Below, in pieces: positions 38,231 to 49,752 of a stretch of DNA of 64,000 nt. The notes beneath the pieces were generated by a model. It was not told the origin of the DNA. It searched no databases and was given only the letters and a program-made list of their open reading frames with translations. Made by a program: the position numbers and the translations under genes. The first letter of the stretch is position 1. Each line of letters opens with the position of its first letter. This stretch comes from Varroa destructor. Lineage: Eukaryota > Arthropoda > Arachnida > Mesostigmata > Varroidae. The stretch is taken from contig NW_019211454.1 in assembly GCF_002443255.2 (NCBI RefSeq), positions 4,435,858 to 4,499,857 on the forward strand, given 5' to 3'.

Positions 38231-38330
38231 NNNNNNNNNNNNNNNNNNNNNNNNNNNNNNNNNNNNNNNNNNNNNNNNNNNNNNNNNNNNNNNNNNNNNN
38301 NNNNNNNNNNNNNNNNNNNNNNNNNNNNNN
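38231..38330. other. assembly gap (100 N)
   Basis: A second 100-N placeholder of unknown real length, bounded on the left by an AT microsatellite and on the right by an AAATT-repeated stretch. Confidence 0.98.
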
Positions 38331-38398
38331 TATACCTAAATTAAATTAAATTAAACAGTAGCATTATTGGAGATAACGTATTTGCTTACCTAACTTAC

Positions 38399-38605
38399 AG
38401 GCTAGGTTTAAAACTAGGAGTAAGAACGTTTCGGCTCGTTCTAAATACCAGCCATATATCGTAAGATATAGTGCTGAAGGGAAAATATCGATCGTCAAAT
38501 TAGAAGTAATGGCATACGAGTCGCTCGTGGAGAACCCTATTCTAGCAACCTGAACACGAACCGCAAATGGGCTTTCGATTCCGGTACCGGCACGTCCTGG
38601 AATTA
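38399..38605 (-). other. possible phase 1-1 internal exon, unidentified
   Basis: On the minus strand a CTTTTGTCAG acceptor and a GTAAGT donor bound 207 bases open in one frame, with phase 1 at both ends. The frame has no cysteine and ends in a hydrophobic stretch. I recognise no family and no partner exon, so this could be coincidence. Confidence 0.15.
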
Positions 38606-41600
38606 CTGACAAAAGTTTTTATTTTGAATTATATCACGATAGCTATGCTCCAACTGCTATTAGCTAATCTAGCTGCTAATATTTATTATTGGATAAATAT
38701 CTGAACGTTTAGCAGTTCTTTCTATCTCACGTAACTTGCTACTTCGTTCAGTAACATATATATAAATAACCAAACCACAATACGTCTCGTAAATCAGGGA
38801 GTTATAACATTTGCAATCGATTTCCTTTCTTGTTTTTTTTTCTGCCTCTTCTTGTCACTTTTGTCTTTTCATTTTTTGTCGTTGACAAAGCTTTTCTGAC
38901 AGAGTGACATAACAGTAAACTATAGGTTGAAAATTTTGTATCTATGGAAATGAGCAGGATTTCATGAACAAATCAATGCAACTTAATCTATATCCTGACA
39001 GAAAAACATTTTCTAGTCAACAAATGTCAACAAATATATGCAAAAAGATTTCCTTTGTCTATGCCTTTTAGTTGCCTGCTTACAGTTTGCTGCTAAAAAG
39101 GTTAGTCATAGCCAAGTAGAGATTACAATAAACAACATAGATAGAATGCATTATAAGAAAAACGAAAGAGTATGTTCTTCTTGTTTTAAAATAAAGTAAA
39201 TAAATAAACTTAACTGTTCGTTAAATTGTTCGATGAAGTCAATCGTCTGTACCTGTGGGCAGTTCTTAATCTAAATGTAAAAAGAACAATCATGTAATTT
39301 CGCAATATTTAAATCTAATGTTTATTAGATAGTTTCATATCGTAATTAGTTAACCTCTTTCAATTTGTCTCAGTCCTTCAAAAATCAATCTAAGGGCGTA
39401 ATAACATGATGTCATATGCTGCCAGTTACGTGCATGTGCTTAAATAGATCTATTAGAAATCAACAGCGACATACTTTTACTTCGTTCCCCCGACTGCAAT
39501 TGTGATTTGCATTTATGTTTTAGAAACGATGCCTGAAACCGCAAACGCTTTCGATTACATGATTCACCCGTAACTCATCAGCCGATTTTAAAGACAATCG
39601 ATAGGCAGTTAGCCAGCCAGCCAGTCAGTCAGTCTTCTTTCATTCTAAAACACTTCTCTGCCTTTTTACCCAATCTTCAGGATTCAATTTCAAGAAAACA
39701 CCACTTGTAGAGCATCGACTTTCATTTATCAGTGAGATGTGACGTTAATTCAGGTTCCGAAATTAGCAAACAGACATACACAAACACATCGTAATACTGT
39801 GCTACCGCTAATTGTGATAACAATTTTCAACTCTGTTCGTGCCTTTCATGAAACATTGAATAGAAACTTTCCCGGTCGGTAGAAACTTGTCTTTTCGTGC
39901 GATCAGTTCGCTTACTGTCGAACGGTGACGAATCAGCCGCAGACATATATAGATGTTTGAATATAGATGGTCTAAGCTTTCATGTCCATGTAATTTGTCC
40001 TTACTAAGCATTAGTGATTCAGATGGCGCTAGCCGTCTGAAGTATCAATGCTTAATTAAAGCAGTTTAAACGGACATAGGAACTCAAAAGGTTTATTTAT
40101 TCTCGCAGATATTTGTTGAATATCTTTTGCAACCATCAGCACTATTAAACTGTAAGCTATTGTGATTCTCGTCATAACAGATATGAGAACCGAGAGAGAG
40201 TTCCTCTGAATAGGCTTAGTAATAGCAATGCAAAATAACAATCGTGCGATCGGCTAAACTTGCACTGTGATCGATTGATGAGTTTAGTTTGTGTTAGCTC
40301 TGTGTTTTAGCGGTAAAAACCGGGAAGAACCACTACAACTATAAGGAACTATGATCTTACGATACATCATTCAATATATGCCTTCCTATCTATGCTCGTG
40401 TTTGGCAGTGTAGTATTTCTATAATCCTTGCTAGTGTTATACATACTCTACCATGTGTACGGTACAAATACTTCTGTCTTCAAACAGCATCGAAGAAGAA
40501 CGCTTCATAAAATTGTTGTTGTTTTTCTTGTAACATTTTTGGTTCTTGGTGTTTGTCAGACAATATTTGTCCAGCCTGTTTTACTCCATCTGTAGATAAG
40601 CAGATGAAATGAAGTGATCTAATTCAAGATTGACCACAAGGAAAAAGGATTTATATCTAATTAAGTGGCAAACTAAACACTGATAAATCGTTTCTCTAAT
40701 AGGTTTAGTTCTACATATGCAATAACGCCATCTCGAAAACTATGAACTAGTAATACAAAATGAAAAAAGAAGCATTACCTCAGATATCTGAATTAAACAT
40801 ACCATGAACAGGAAAATACAGTTGACTTTTATGACTAAACAGCCGTATACACTCGACAGAAATTAAATCATGCGTTAAACCTAACTTGTACAGAATTATG
40901 GTTGACCTTAAGATTATATTAAATTGTTTCTCTTCATTAAAACATATATATCACACGGTTGAACAATAAATATAATTGAAATATGTTTAGGAAAACAATG
41001 GCTAGTATCTAGAAATAGTGAAATATTTTCGTAAAAGTATCCTTAAAATTTGTTTTCGTCAGCAATCTTAACTTCATTTTTGTGTCATTTGTTCGCGTCC
41101 ATAGAATGTTTAGAAAAAGTAAATATTAATGCACGTTATTAAATATCTTCTTTAATATGACAATTATATCTTGTTAAAGGACTGTCAAGAAATTTTTTCA
41201 CATACTTGTGTTTTTCCAGATAGCAACGCTAACGTTTCTGTTCAAATGTTTGGCAGATGGCGTGCCTAATCCACGTCATTTATTATGTAATCTTCAAATG
41301 AAATATAAGCTACAGCCCACTTCTGAACAAAAAACTATGATTAGATCTAACTATCAGCTTTTTGCAGTTGTCAAAACGGGCGTTTACATAGCTTCCAAAT
41401 CCCACACATAAAATCAGATTTGTTAAATTCCGTTTTAACACAGCCTTTAACGGATACAACCATTTCCCGGCGGTATCAAATCTCTTGTTAACATTAATCA
41501 TCATTTTCAATCTGAAACTTCCATGTCGACGCATCCAATAGGCAGTACCTTATTTCCTAAGTAAATTAGTTGCTGTCCAATGTTCGGTGAATTGTACAAT

Positions 41601-41785
41601 GCCATTCCTCATTTTTGGCTATATTTAGTGCAGAAGATTCATGAAGTTCCTAACCAATGCCAATTTTCTTACATATTTTTCATTCAACTGTAACTAAGCG
41701 TCTGAGTAGCTGTTCGAGACTGAATATTAGCCTGATTGACCAAGCACCTATGTATTATATATCTTCTTTTCGTATTATTCGCCTG
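38606..41785. other. gene-free stretch downstream of the bublin gene
   Basis: AT-rich sequence without recognisable genes. A small GCCA/GTCA tandem lies near 39608-39634. The 3' UTR of the bublin gene must occupy the right end. An AATACA variant poly(A) signal lies at 41751-41756 (minus), about 30 bases below its stop, and AATATA at 41620-41625. Confidence 0.5.
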
Positions 41786-41967
41786 CTATGCCTGCCCGCT
41801 ATTGGAGCTGGAGGTACCGAAACTGTTGACGGAATCCATACCGCTTTTGATTCTTTCCGAAGCAGCAAGGATAGACCGGAGTTGTTCGTTTAGCTGGTCG
41901 TTCTGCTCCTCGAGCTTATCTAATGCCTGGCTGATATTGTCCAGAGCATCGTTGACCGTTGAAATTT
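41786..41967 (-). CDS. BBLN: bublin coiled-coil protein, exon 2 (residues 51-110)
   Basis: Terminal exon of a UPF0184/C9orf16-family protein. A T-rich tract ending TTTTCAG gives a clear acceptor (AG at 41969-41968). The exon enters in phase 1, completing Glu51, and runs 59 more codons to TAG. Residues 55-97 form a parallel-coiled-coil-like helix with the family's diagnostic core, LDNISQALDKLEEQND (59-74), followed by QLNEQLRSIL. Human bublin has DQINSCLDHLEEKNDHL at the same place. The tail (SFGTSSSNSGQA) is Ser/Gly-rich and probably disordered. In nematodes the family member acts at cytoplasmic intermediate filaments under apical membranes. Its arthropod role is unknown to me. Confidence 0.88.
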
Positions 41968-43528
41968 CTGAAAAAAAAGGTTCGAAAACTTCAATAAGCG
42001 TAACACCAACAATACAAAATGGAGATGCGTTATTGAAGAGTGCGCGGGGATAAATATACGATGCTACCTGGATAGTAAATGAAACAAAAAAACGTGACGT
42101 AGCTATTTCTCGTAACGTACGAAACTCAGTATAAAGGTCGTTTCAGTTAAAAACGTAATGGTACCATTATCTTGGTACTATTAAAGTGAAGATAAACTTT
42201 TACTAATCTCCATAAAATGCCAGAGTGTTTGAATTAGTGATTTTAAATTATACAGCCACAAGAGTAGCAATATACATTGACCGGTAATTTAACACCAATG
42301 AAGATTGCATGAAAGGTTTTTTTGACAGACTTAAAAAATATGTACTCTATTTCATCACACGCCCTGCGTACATATGTGTAAATTATCTATCGGAGTGTCT
42401 ACTGCGGCCTTTAAGAACCGAAATATAAAAATGTGTACTTCATTGACTTCATATTCTATCTGCATATGTGAATTCAATATTCAAATAGTAAATGTAAGTT
42501 GAGTTAATAATGGGCATGCCCACATTTCGTGCATATATTCCGTCCATTAAATATACATATTATTTCACACGACAGTTTTTTAATCCTATCATAATTTAAT
42601 GCTTTATAAAGAATGCAAACTAGTTTGGACACAAATGAAGTAGCTGGTTCTTCTATTTATTTGTCCATTCTCTATTCCGCTTACATATATACATTCTTCG
42701 ATGTAAGTCAGTAGGTGCTTCGAGGATATCGTAGCGCTGAAAATATAAAAAATAAAGGCCCTTGCAATCTTGCGAACAAGTGGTTACGGCACATTTCCTA
42801 GCTTGAGTTATGTTGTCAAAGTTGACAAAATAGCCGCGGACGATTGTACAGAACAGTGGTGACATCTGTGTGAATTTGACCCTCAAAACATAGCTTAAAG
42901 CAACTTGTCAAAAGGCCCGTCCAATTACCTCACAGATAACAAACCGTACGTATTTATTATGTATTGGTGATTCCAACTGGTTTACTGACATAAATGCCAC
43001 TCTTTATACTCATATATTTACATTGTTGGAATAAGTTTGTGTCTGCGCATCATATACGCACGCATTTATTATACCTCAAGGAATCTTCTGATACTTTCCT
43101 GGAGGAAACTGGAGAAGTTACAAGCTCCGTTAGGTATTTTGCTCAGATATTAAGTTATAGTTCTACAAGACAGTGGTGATCAATATGCTTGACATTAGTT
43201 AAGCACAGATTCTATACATATAGGACTCCGTCACCCCCTTACACCGCGCGGGTTCTCATGACAGGCAGCTGGTAGCGAGGGTTGCCATCGCCAAATGCCA
43301 CAGCAATACTGAACAGTCTGCTAGCTTTAAAATATTTTGGCATTAAGGAAAGATAATAAAGTGAAAGATAATAAACAAGTGGGAGGAAAACATGTTTCGA
43401 TGACCAGTGCTTGTCCAGCGCAGCGCCCCCAGTAAATAACATAAATAAGTTGCACCATTTTCCCGTAGGAATACTTTTCATATTCACCAATTTTTGATCT
43501 AAGCTATGTATTGATTTTATCTATTTAC
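41968..43528 (-). other. BBLN: intron of the bublin gene
   Basis: A 1561-base phase-1 intron, donor AGAG|GTAAAT and acceptor TTTCAG|AAAT. Family alignment runs smoothly across the junction (GFVDER + E + ISTVNDAL against human GFGEAEYAAINSML), so no exon is missing inside. Open frames within it (for example 43239-43490 minus) have no recognisable product. Confidence 0.85.
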
Positions 43529-43679
43529 CTCTTTCATCCACAAAGCCTTCGTCGAGTTCTCGAATCTCGTCGTAACCCTCTTCACCTTCCTCGTTAAATT
43601 GGCCTTCGGGATCTTCTTCCCGAATTTCTCTAGCATCTCCCATGACTTCTTGATTATCAGGTTCATCTGAGCGACCCAT
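43529..43679 (-). CDS. BBLN: bublin coiled-coil protein, exon 1 (residues 1-50)
   Basis: First coding exon of the bublin homolog: 50 codons plus one base. The start ATG at 43679 sits in a good context (CCAAAATGG), and an in-frame TGA lies seven codons upstream, so this start is firm. The segment is very acidic, with Glu/Asp making up over a third of residues (for example REIREEDPEGQFNEEGEEG), and lacks signal peptide or membrane segments, which fits a cytosolic protein. The last residues, DEGFVDER, align with the EDGFGEAE that precedes the coiled coil in human bublin. The whole protein is 110 residues against 83 in human; the extra length is mainly this acidic N-terminus. No TATA box is obvious upstream. 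Confidence 0.87.
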
Positions 43680-45520
43680 TTTGGCTTGCGTCTCAAATCA
43701 CGAAGCGAATTTACAGAACTGTTTCGCAACCAACTCTGTATAGCTGGACAGAGCACAAGCAACTCAGCAAAAAACACCTTAAGTTTTCATCCAGTGGCAC
43801 CTAGGATACTTTACGCCTCTTTTTGGACCGAACAACTCTGTTCGGAGCTCGCAGCGGCTCCGCGAATACCAGAAGAGAGACACAGGCAACAGCAGCGCCA
43901 ACGGCCACTGTTCCAAGAGCACAGGATCTGTTTCCGTCGATTAAGGAGCATTATTCCGAGTAATAGCAAGGAGCCATCAGATCAAATATCTTGTCAAACG
44001 ATAAGTCAGCGCCCGGATGGGATTTATTAGTTGAAAGAGGACTCGAAAAAACAAGTGATTGTTATCTCTAACTTGTAATGAAACACGGAATGAAATAGTT
44101 TTTTTGACAATGAAGTGCGTATAAGAAAATCAGAAAATTATATGGTGGATTAATCATAAAGCAGCTATGAATCTCCAGTAAGTTAAGGTAGAATACTATC
44201 TTTTATTTATAATAATATATAAAGAAAGTAGAAATTGAATACCCACCTAAATGAGTTTAGGGTTAAAAGCTTGCAAATATGCAACTCCCAGCGAATAGAG
44301 ACTTTCGCCAACCAGTTAAGGACACTGCTTGCATAGAGTTGGCATCCTTTATTACAAGGAGTTTCAAAAGTAAATGCCTATAAAATAAGTCAATTGTACA
44401 CTTGAGAATTAGAAAAATCAGTAGCGTATAAGAGAGGCGGTGACCAGATAATCGTATAACGTTCAGTCTATTAGAATAGCATTGATTAATTAATTAAGCT
44501 ATGATTTCATAACAGATAAAAGTAGCCCGAGCGTAAAAAAATCAAATTGATCCTGATAAAAAATAAATCGCTTGCTTGAGAACAGAATTACGTTAAAAAA
44601 GATTCCAGTCTGTTCTCTATGAAATTTCGATAAATATTGATACTGAACTCGTCACATAAATTAGTTAAGCAAACGAATTACTGTTCTGATCGAATATAGT
44701 GTAGTGAGTCAATCCCTTAATATACGTTTTACAGAGATCTTGAGTAATACGATTTGTTCTCGTTGTAATCAAGCGGACTGACAATTTTCTGCCAAATGAC
44801 TGATAGATGTAGCGAATTACCTGAGTGCCACAGAGGTGCTACTGAGATTAGCATCGAAAAAAGTTAGTAGGTAATACTTCTTCGTACTTGAAGGCTCTAT
44901 GCTAAAAGTAATTTCAACTATAGACAGATAACAAAGAATATTCAAACTTTAAAATATATAGTAATATAAAAAAGGTAGGTATGTGACTTAATGTTGTAAG
45001 CAAAACATTTGTTAAAATGATTACTAAGATTATCATCATTAAAAGTGACTCAAGTTAAGTTTTTAATCAAGTGATGTTTCATTTTACGAATTATGCAAAG
45101 TCTTACATCTACACTCAAGTGGTGAAGCAACGAATAAAAATTTTTAGAAAATTAATTCGCATGCAGACGACATTAGCGGTTGAATTCTATATACTGTACC
45201 AATCCGAAGCAACCGCGTTGCGAAACAGCCACTGCCTATCAAGAAATACACCAGGTTTGACGTTTGCCCCTTTTTTCGCCCATTATAGTTTACATAACGC
45301 AATCCCTATGAACAAACACAAGTAATTTAAAAATTATTTTGATTCAATAATATGCAAGCAGATAGATAATAGAAAAATGAATTAAGGAAAAACTCAAATA
45401 ATGAGTCGAGTGAGAGCAAGATAATGTGGAAAAGGAAGAAAAAAATGTGATACCAAGCCAACAAAAAATTAAAGCTACTCTAGAGTATACGTGCGTGTGT
45501 CCTCCAAGTCGTATCGGATT
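43680..45520. other. gene-free stretch upstream of the bublin gene
   Basis: The first 150 bases should contain the bublin 5' UTR and promoter. No TATA box was seen. Beyond that the sequence is AT-rich, with chance frames only (a 114-codon plus frame at 43686-44030 is probably an antisense shadow of promoter/UTR). Confidence 0.5.
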
Positions 45521-45634
45521 CAATGACTCGGCACAAGCCGTTTTTTTGATGTTGGATTAGGCCTCTGAGGCTTAATTTTAGACAAAAAAAATGCCCTATT
45601 TTTTTTCGAAGGTGTTTTTGAAAGAATTTTTTAT

Positions 45635-45675
45635 TTTTAAGGTAATCACAGTCAAACACTGTGATTGCCTTAAAA
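45635..45675. repeat. 18-bp inverted repeat with 5-base loop
   Basis: Arms 45635-45652 and 45658-45675 are complementary at 17 of 18 positions around the loop caaac. This is far longer than expected by chance. It flanks the unusual AT-rich coding-like block to its right. It could be a transposon or viral-insert end, or a structured RNA. Confidence 0.8.
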
Positions 45676-45825
45676 TGTATTTATTGGGCAACGTTCAGTA
45701 TGGCTGCATTGGATAACTCGATCAAGCCTAAGGACCAATGCGTATTGTAATGAACACTTTGGTTTTTTATGAGAAAAGTATATTTGCAATAGGCCATTTG
45801 TTAGCTTTAATCAGATACCAGATAA

Positions 45826-46107
45826 CGAAACTGCATTGGTCCTAAAAAAACTTTAGAACTACATGAATATTTGGGACCATTTTCAAAAACGTTAGAAGTA
45901 TTTGATAGTGATGAATATCTAATGAAACAATTGGCAAAAATGCAAGAGACCTCACAAGAATTCAAAAAATCACCTTTAGAAAAAAGCATGACAGCCTTTT
46001 CTGGTCTAAAGTTAGGCCATCTATCAAACGAATTAGGTTTTAGACCTTTTACTGCACAGGAAATCAGTGTGTCGAGATCCGAAAATCGTAGGACAACTAT
46101 CCAATAA
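45826..46107 (+). pseudogene. AT-rich coding-like frame, unrecognised (possible foreign insert)
   Basis: An open plus-strand frame of about 93 codons ending in TAA at 46105-46107, with no ATG at its head. A second frame just upstream looks like its continuation, suggesting a frameshift. Composition is Lys/Glu/Leu/Ser-rich with strongly AT-biased codons, unlike the GC-richer codons of the two host genes here. No domain is recognised. Its 3' end overlaps the convergent minus-strand frame 46033-46308. Tight tail-to-tail packing is rare in this genome but common in DNA viruses and some large DNA transposons. Origin remains open. Confidence 0.3.
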
Positions 46108-46308
46108 ATACTTCTCTACATTACTTGTGCGACGAACGCCACGATTATTGACATACATATGAAAAACATCATCATCCTGTACACACATTAGTCCTTGAGC
46201 ATTGGTGTTCTTTATAGCCATTAATTGCACAATAAAAATAATTGACGTGCCATAAACGTTTTGGGAAAAAACAGGAAAATTTCTAATCCCATTCAAAATG
46301 TTCGGCAT
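46033..46308 (-). CDS. 91-residue AT-rich frame, convergent with the preceding one
   Basis: An intact minus-strand frame from ATG at 46308 to a stop at 46033, preceded by very AT-rich sequence. The predicted protein has a hydrophobic stretch near residues 21-33, then a mixed polar region with several Asp/Asn/Tyr. I do not recognise it. It overlaps the plus-strand frame by about 75 bases. Codon use is AT-biased. It could be a fragment of an integrated DNA-virus or virus-like transposon gene, or a chance frame. Confidence 0.3.
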   Translation of the reverse strand: MPNILNGIRNFPVFSQNVYGTSIIFIVQLMAIKNTNAQGLMCVQDDDVFHMYVNNRGVRRTSNVEKYLLDSCPTIFGSRHTDFLCSKRSKT

Positions 46309-46589
46309 GTTTTAATACCTTTATTTTTTAATACTTTCTAAAAATTTAAAACTTATTGGAAAAATATTGCAAATTCAGCATCTGTTGCTATAGTAAAATT
46401 ATGTGTTATGTAGATACTGGCTAAACAGAGAACTTTAAGAAAGAACTCGATGAAATAAATAACGATAATGTTTATCATCATTATATATAATAAACATCAT
46501 CAAATATCATGTAAACCAATTTTTAAATTTGAAATCGGGCGTAGGTACATGTCATTTCATTGGCAAAGAACCAGCAGCTTGAAACAATG

Positions 46590-46653
46590 TGGCAGTAGAA
46601 CCCGAAACAGATGACCTGAGCCCGCTTTGCCCGTTACACCACTAGATCAGCGT
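46590..46653 (-). mobile_element. tRNA-derived SINE head
   Basis: The minus strand carries an A box TGATCTAGTGG and, 47 bases on, a B box GGTTCTACTGC inside cgggttctactgcc. This is the internal RNA polymerase III promoter layout of a tRNA. Stems are imperfect, so it is not an intact tRNA. Sequence beyond the B box is unrelated to tRNA, as in a SINE body. Confidence 0.5.
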
Positions 46654-48399
46654 AATAAAATCCAATAAATATATTGAGTCGCGTGGCAAAATATATGACG
46701 CGGCATATCCCTCTCCATCATCATCCATCAGCCCATAAAATTCACTCCACTGCATTGTACGTAGGTCATTTGAGATGAAATAAACATTAAATAGAAGAAC
46801 CTCCGCTAATAGTGTGTTTTTTTGCGTGTTGTATATAAGCCTTTAGACATTATTTTTTAGGTCGGCTACCAAAGGCAAAACTATGTTGACCTATGTCTAA
46901 ATTCGCCCAAACCTACCTCATTATGTATTCCTGCCTTTACCCTGCAAACACGTTACCCACTATGGCAGTAAGGAAATGTTATGTTAAAACGTGGATTAAA
47001 AAGGAAATAGTGAAGAAGAATACGTTCAAATAGATAATTGGTATATCTTGAAATAAAGTGGAAAACTCAAATCTCGTTAATTGATAATACAGAGATAGTT
47101 GTCTAACGATGGAGAGAATTAGCCTTATATAAGACATAGAATTAAAAATATTTTAGCTATTATCGTAAGTAAGCTATTAAAATGTATATTGATCATTATT
47201 CTTTTATTTAGGATATGAGTACGATAGACTATGGCACTTGCGTGTAAAAATATGTCGTTGTGTTGTCGAAAAAATATGGTGGACATAATTTCACAAACTA
47301 CGATATGGAAGCTTTGTTTATGTTTTAATCCTCTATTACAAGAACACAAGCTGTAACTGCGACATTTCAATTCTAGGCTGGAACAAATAGATCGGTTATG
47401 TCATTCTGTCCATTTCAGCGTCGGCCATAGCCAGACATCAAGTATCCCTTTCATGTTAGTACCATAAATAGAGAAATAGTCATATTCATTACAGATGAAT
47501 TGCGGAGAGTATTTATATTTTTCATTTAAATCCATATTGTTAACTAAGCTATATCGTTATTATTATTTGCATTCAACGTCTTTGAATATCATTTATCTAT
47601 TGTAAGTCCGCAACGGTACACAAAGGATTTTCTATTTAGATGTCCTTCATACTGCGTCAGTGTGTGGGGGGTAAATGTGACAACTCATGCTGCGGTCGCC
47701 TAAAAGAAGTCGACATGTAAAGGGTGATATTCCCTGGGTGAACTTAAGTGCAAAGTAACCGTTGACCGCCCATCCAACGGGGGCGAGCAGACGATATCTG
47801 ATAGAGCGTAATACGTCTGATGACTGAATGACCAAACTAAATGGTCACCTAGTTATTATGTTGAACTATTATATCGTTTATCAGCCGCAGCAAAGCTATC
47901 ATAGCGTCCAGTTCTTCTCTGCCGTTCATCAGCCAACATGAATAAATGCAACTTAACTGACGCTCTAATTGGCTAGCAGCGCTGAAGTCCCCTACGGAGA
48001 CGAAAAGATTTCATATTCGCAAATGTACCCAGGGATCTTTAAAGTCGCGCGTTATATACACATAGATATAAATGTATGAGCGTATAATGGTGTGGCATTT
48101 CCACTAGATGCTGTGAAGATTTTCCTTTTACAATTAATTGCCATAGTTCAGTAGTAATATTAAAGAAATGCTGTATACAATAATTCCACTATTTATTAAA
48201 CAATGAGCAGCCAATGGATCTACCTCCGTACGGTGCCAAGATGATGCAGGAGCGGAATAACGTTGAGAAACAAACTCGCGCAGAGACGCGCGCTGAAACG
48301 GGGTGATCGATGATACCATACGGTATATCCGCAAAGAAGCGATAGAGCTACTTTCCGAGAGAAGAATGGTTGACCAAGTTACTGACAGGCCGTTTATAT
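46654..48399. other. gene-free stretch
   Basis: No gene recognised. Short minus frames at 47647-47835 and 48134-48334 have no identifiable product. Sequence is AT-rich up to about 47600, then more balanced. Confidence 0.5.
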
Positions 48400-48790
48400 A
48401 GATGATAATGTCTTAAAAAAGCTGAAAATGACAAAGATGATCGAATTACATCGCACAGTTGGCGCGTTTGTTCTCACTGCCGTCGTCGCTACTGCTGCAG
48501 CTGTTGATGACGCTGATAAACGGAATTATCCTGCGCAGGCTCTCCTGCAGACGCCATTTTCTCTCGCTGCGATATGTCTAGACTAGTATTCATTCATTCA
48601 TTTTTTAATTTCTTACGTTGAAAAGGGAGAGCACCGCATTGCGGGGAAGGCCTTTGTAGCCCCCTTAAAGTAGTGAAGGGGCAACGAAGCCGACGTAACT
48701 CAGGCCATTGGAGCCTGGTTGGTAGTGACTTTTATCACTATTATTTTGTCCATCGACGTCATACCCCTTTTCCTTGTACTCTGTCGTCTT

Positions 48791-48813
48791 TGTTGTTGTT
48801 GTTGTTGTTGTTG
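48791..48813. repeat. (TTG)n / (CAA)n trinucleotide repeat
   Basis: Seven and two-thirds units of TTG on the plus strand (CAA on minus, poly-Gln in one frame), inside the CpG-rich block. Confidence 0.95.
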
Positions 48814-49590
48814 CAGACGTGAATGTGTATAAGTTCGGGGTAATACTGGCGGGTGTGACTGTCTGGGTGTGAGTGGATAGCACGTGATTCGGGTGCGTGT
48901 ATGCGTACGTGTGTGTGCTATGTATGCACGGGATGTAACGTTGTAATATAACTTAGCAGGTCGCCTTTGTCCTGTGTTCAGATACCAACTGCCGCGGCCC
49001 CAGGCCTCCACCCCCTATCTTTGCACATCGTGTAATGGGGTAGCAGCGAGAGCAACAGCAACAGCTGCAACAATGTCAGCAATGTTATCGACCGCTATCG
49101 CTATCATAGTACAGAGAAAAATGCCGAAGACGACGAAAATGTTGTTGCCATTAAAGCGGCGATGATGATGATCGAAGAAAAATATCAAAATCAAAAGAAT
49201 GAAACGATCGCTGCGGCGGCATCGTTCTCGCCGTCGTCCATGACGGTTTTGCCGCGGCCGTCGGTGCTTTCGCTCGATAAATGAACGCGGTTACATAGCA
49301 TTATCTTGGCAGCGCCATCAGTCTATGGCATCTCCGCTCCCCCGACCCCCCACAGCACGTGTCCTAGGAGCGGTTTGTATGCATTGCCGCCGCCACTAGC
49401 AGCATGTGAATACATGTGAGCAATTCAATGACTGAATGAAAGAACGGAGCGAGTGACCACCAAACCGAGGTATCAACGAATGGCCGAATGAAACTTTCAA
49501 TAAATGAAAAACAGTAGCTACCGCTTCGGCAACATCAGCAGCAACAGCCGATGCCGGCGGTGAATAAACGAAATCGGAGGAGAGAAAGAA

Positions 49591-49752
49591 ATGAACGACC
49601 AGACGGCGAACGAGCAGACAACAAGTGCAGGTGCAGGTTGCTATGCAGCATCTGCAGCGGCCGCGACAGCGATATCAACGCCCAGCAGCAGCGCCGTCAC
49701 CGCAGCAGCTGTGGCGCTGCTGTCTGACAACGAATATGGGCGACACAGTCGA
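49591..49752 (+). CDS. possible N-terminal coding frame, Ala-rich
   Basis: A frame of 53 codons from ATG (context GAAATGA) that begins MNDQTANEQTTSAGAG and runs into Ala/Ser/Thr-rich low complexity, then stops. About 40 bases later a TTTTGCAG acceptor-like site (49783-49790) opens a second coding-like frame, ADIQMRNGQMTDGTAAKAPA..., to about 49965. Joining them would need a 42-base intron, which is smaller than usual, so the two may belong to different transcripts or be leader frames. No domain recognised. Confidence 0.2.

Noticed and set aside
41657..42053. Two plus-strand frames opposite bublin exon 2
   Set aside because: They are shadows of the coiled-coil exon on the other strand.
43517..43777. 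Minus-strand 86-codon frame overlapping bublin exon 1 in a different frame
   Set aside because: It lies in the alternate frame of a well-supported exon whose start is fixed by an in-frame stop. It has no homology.
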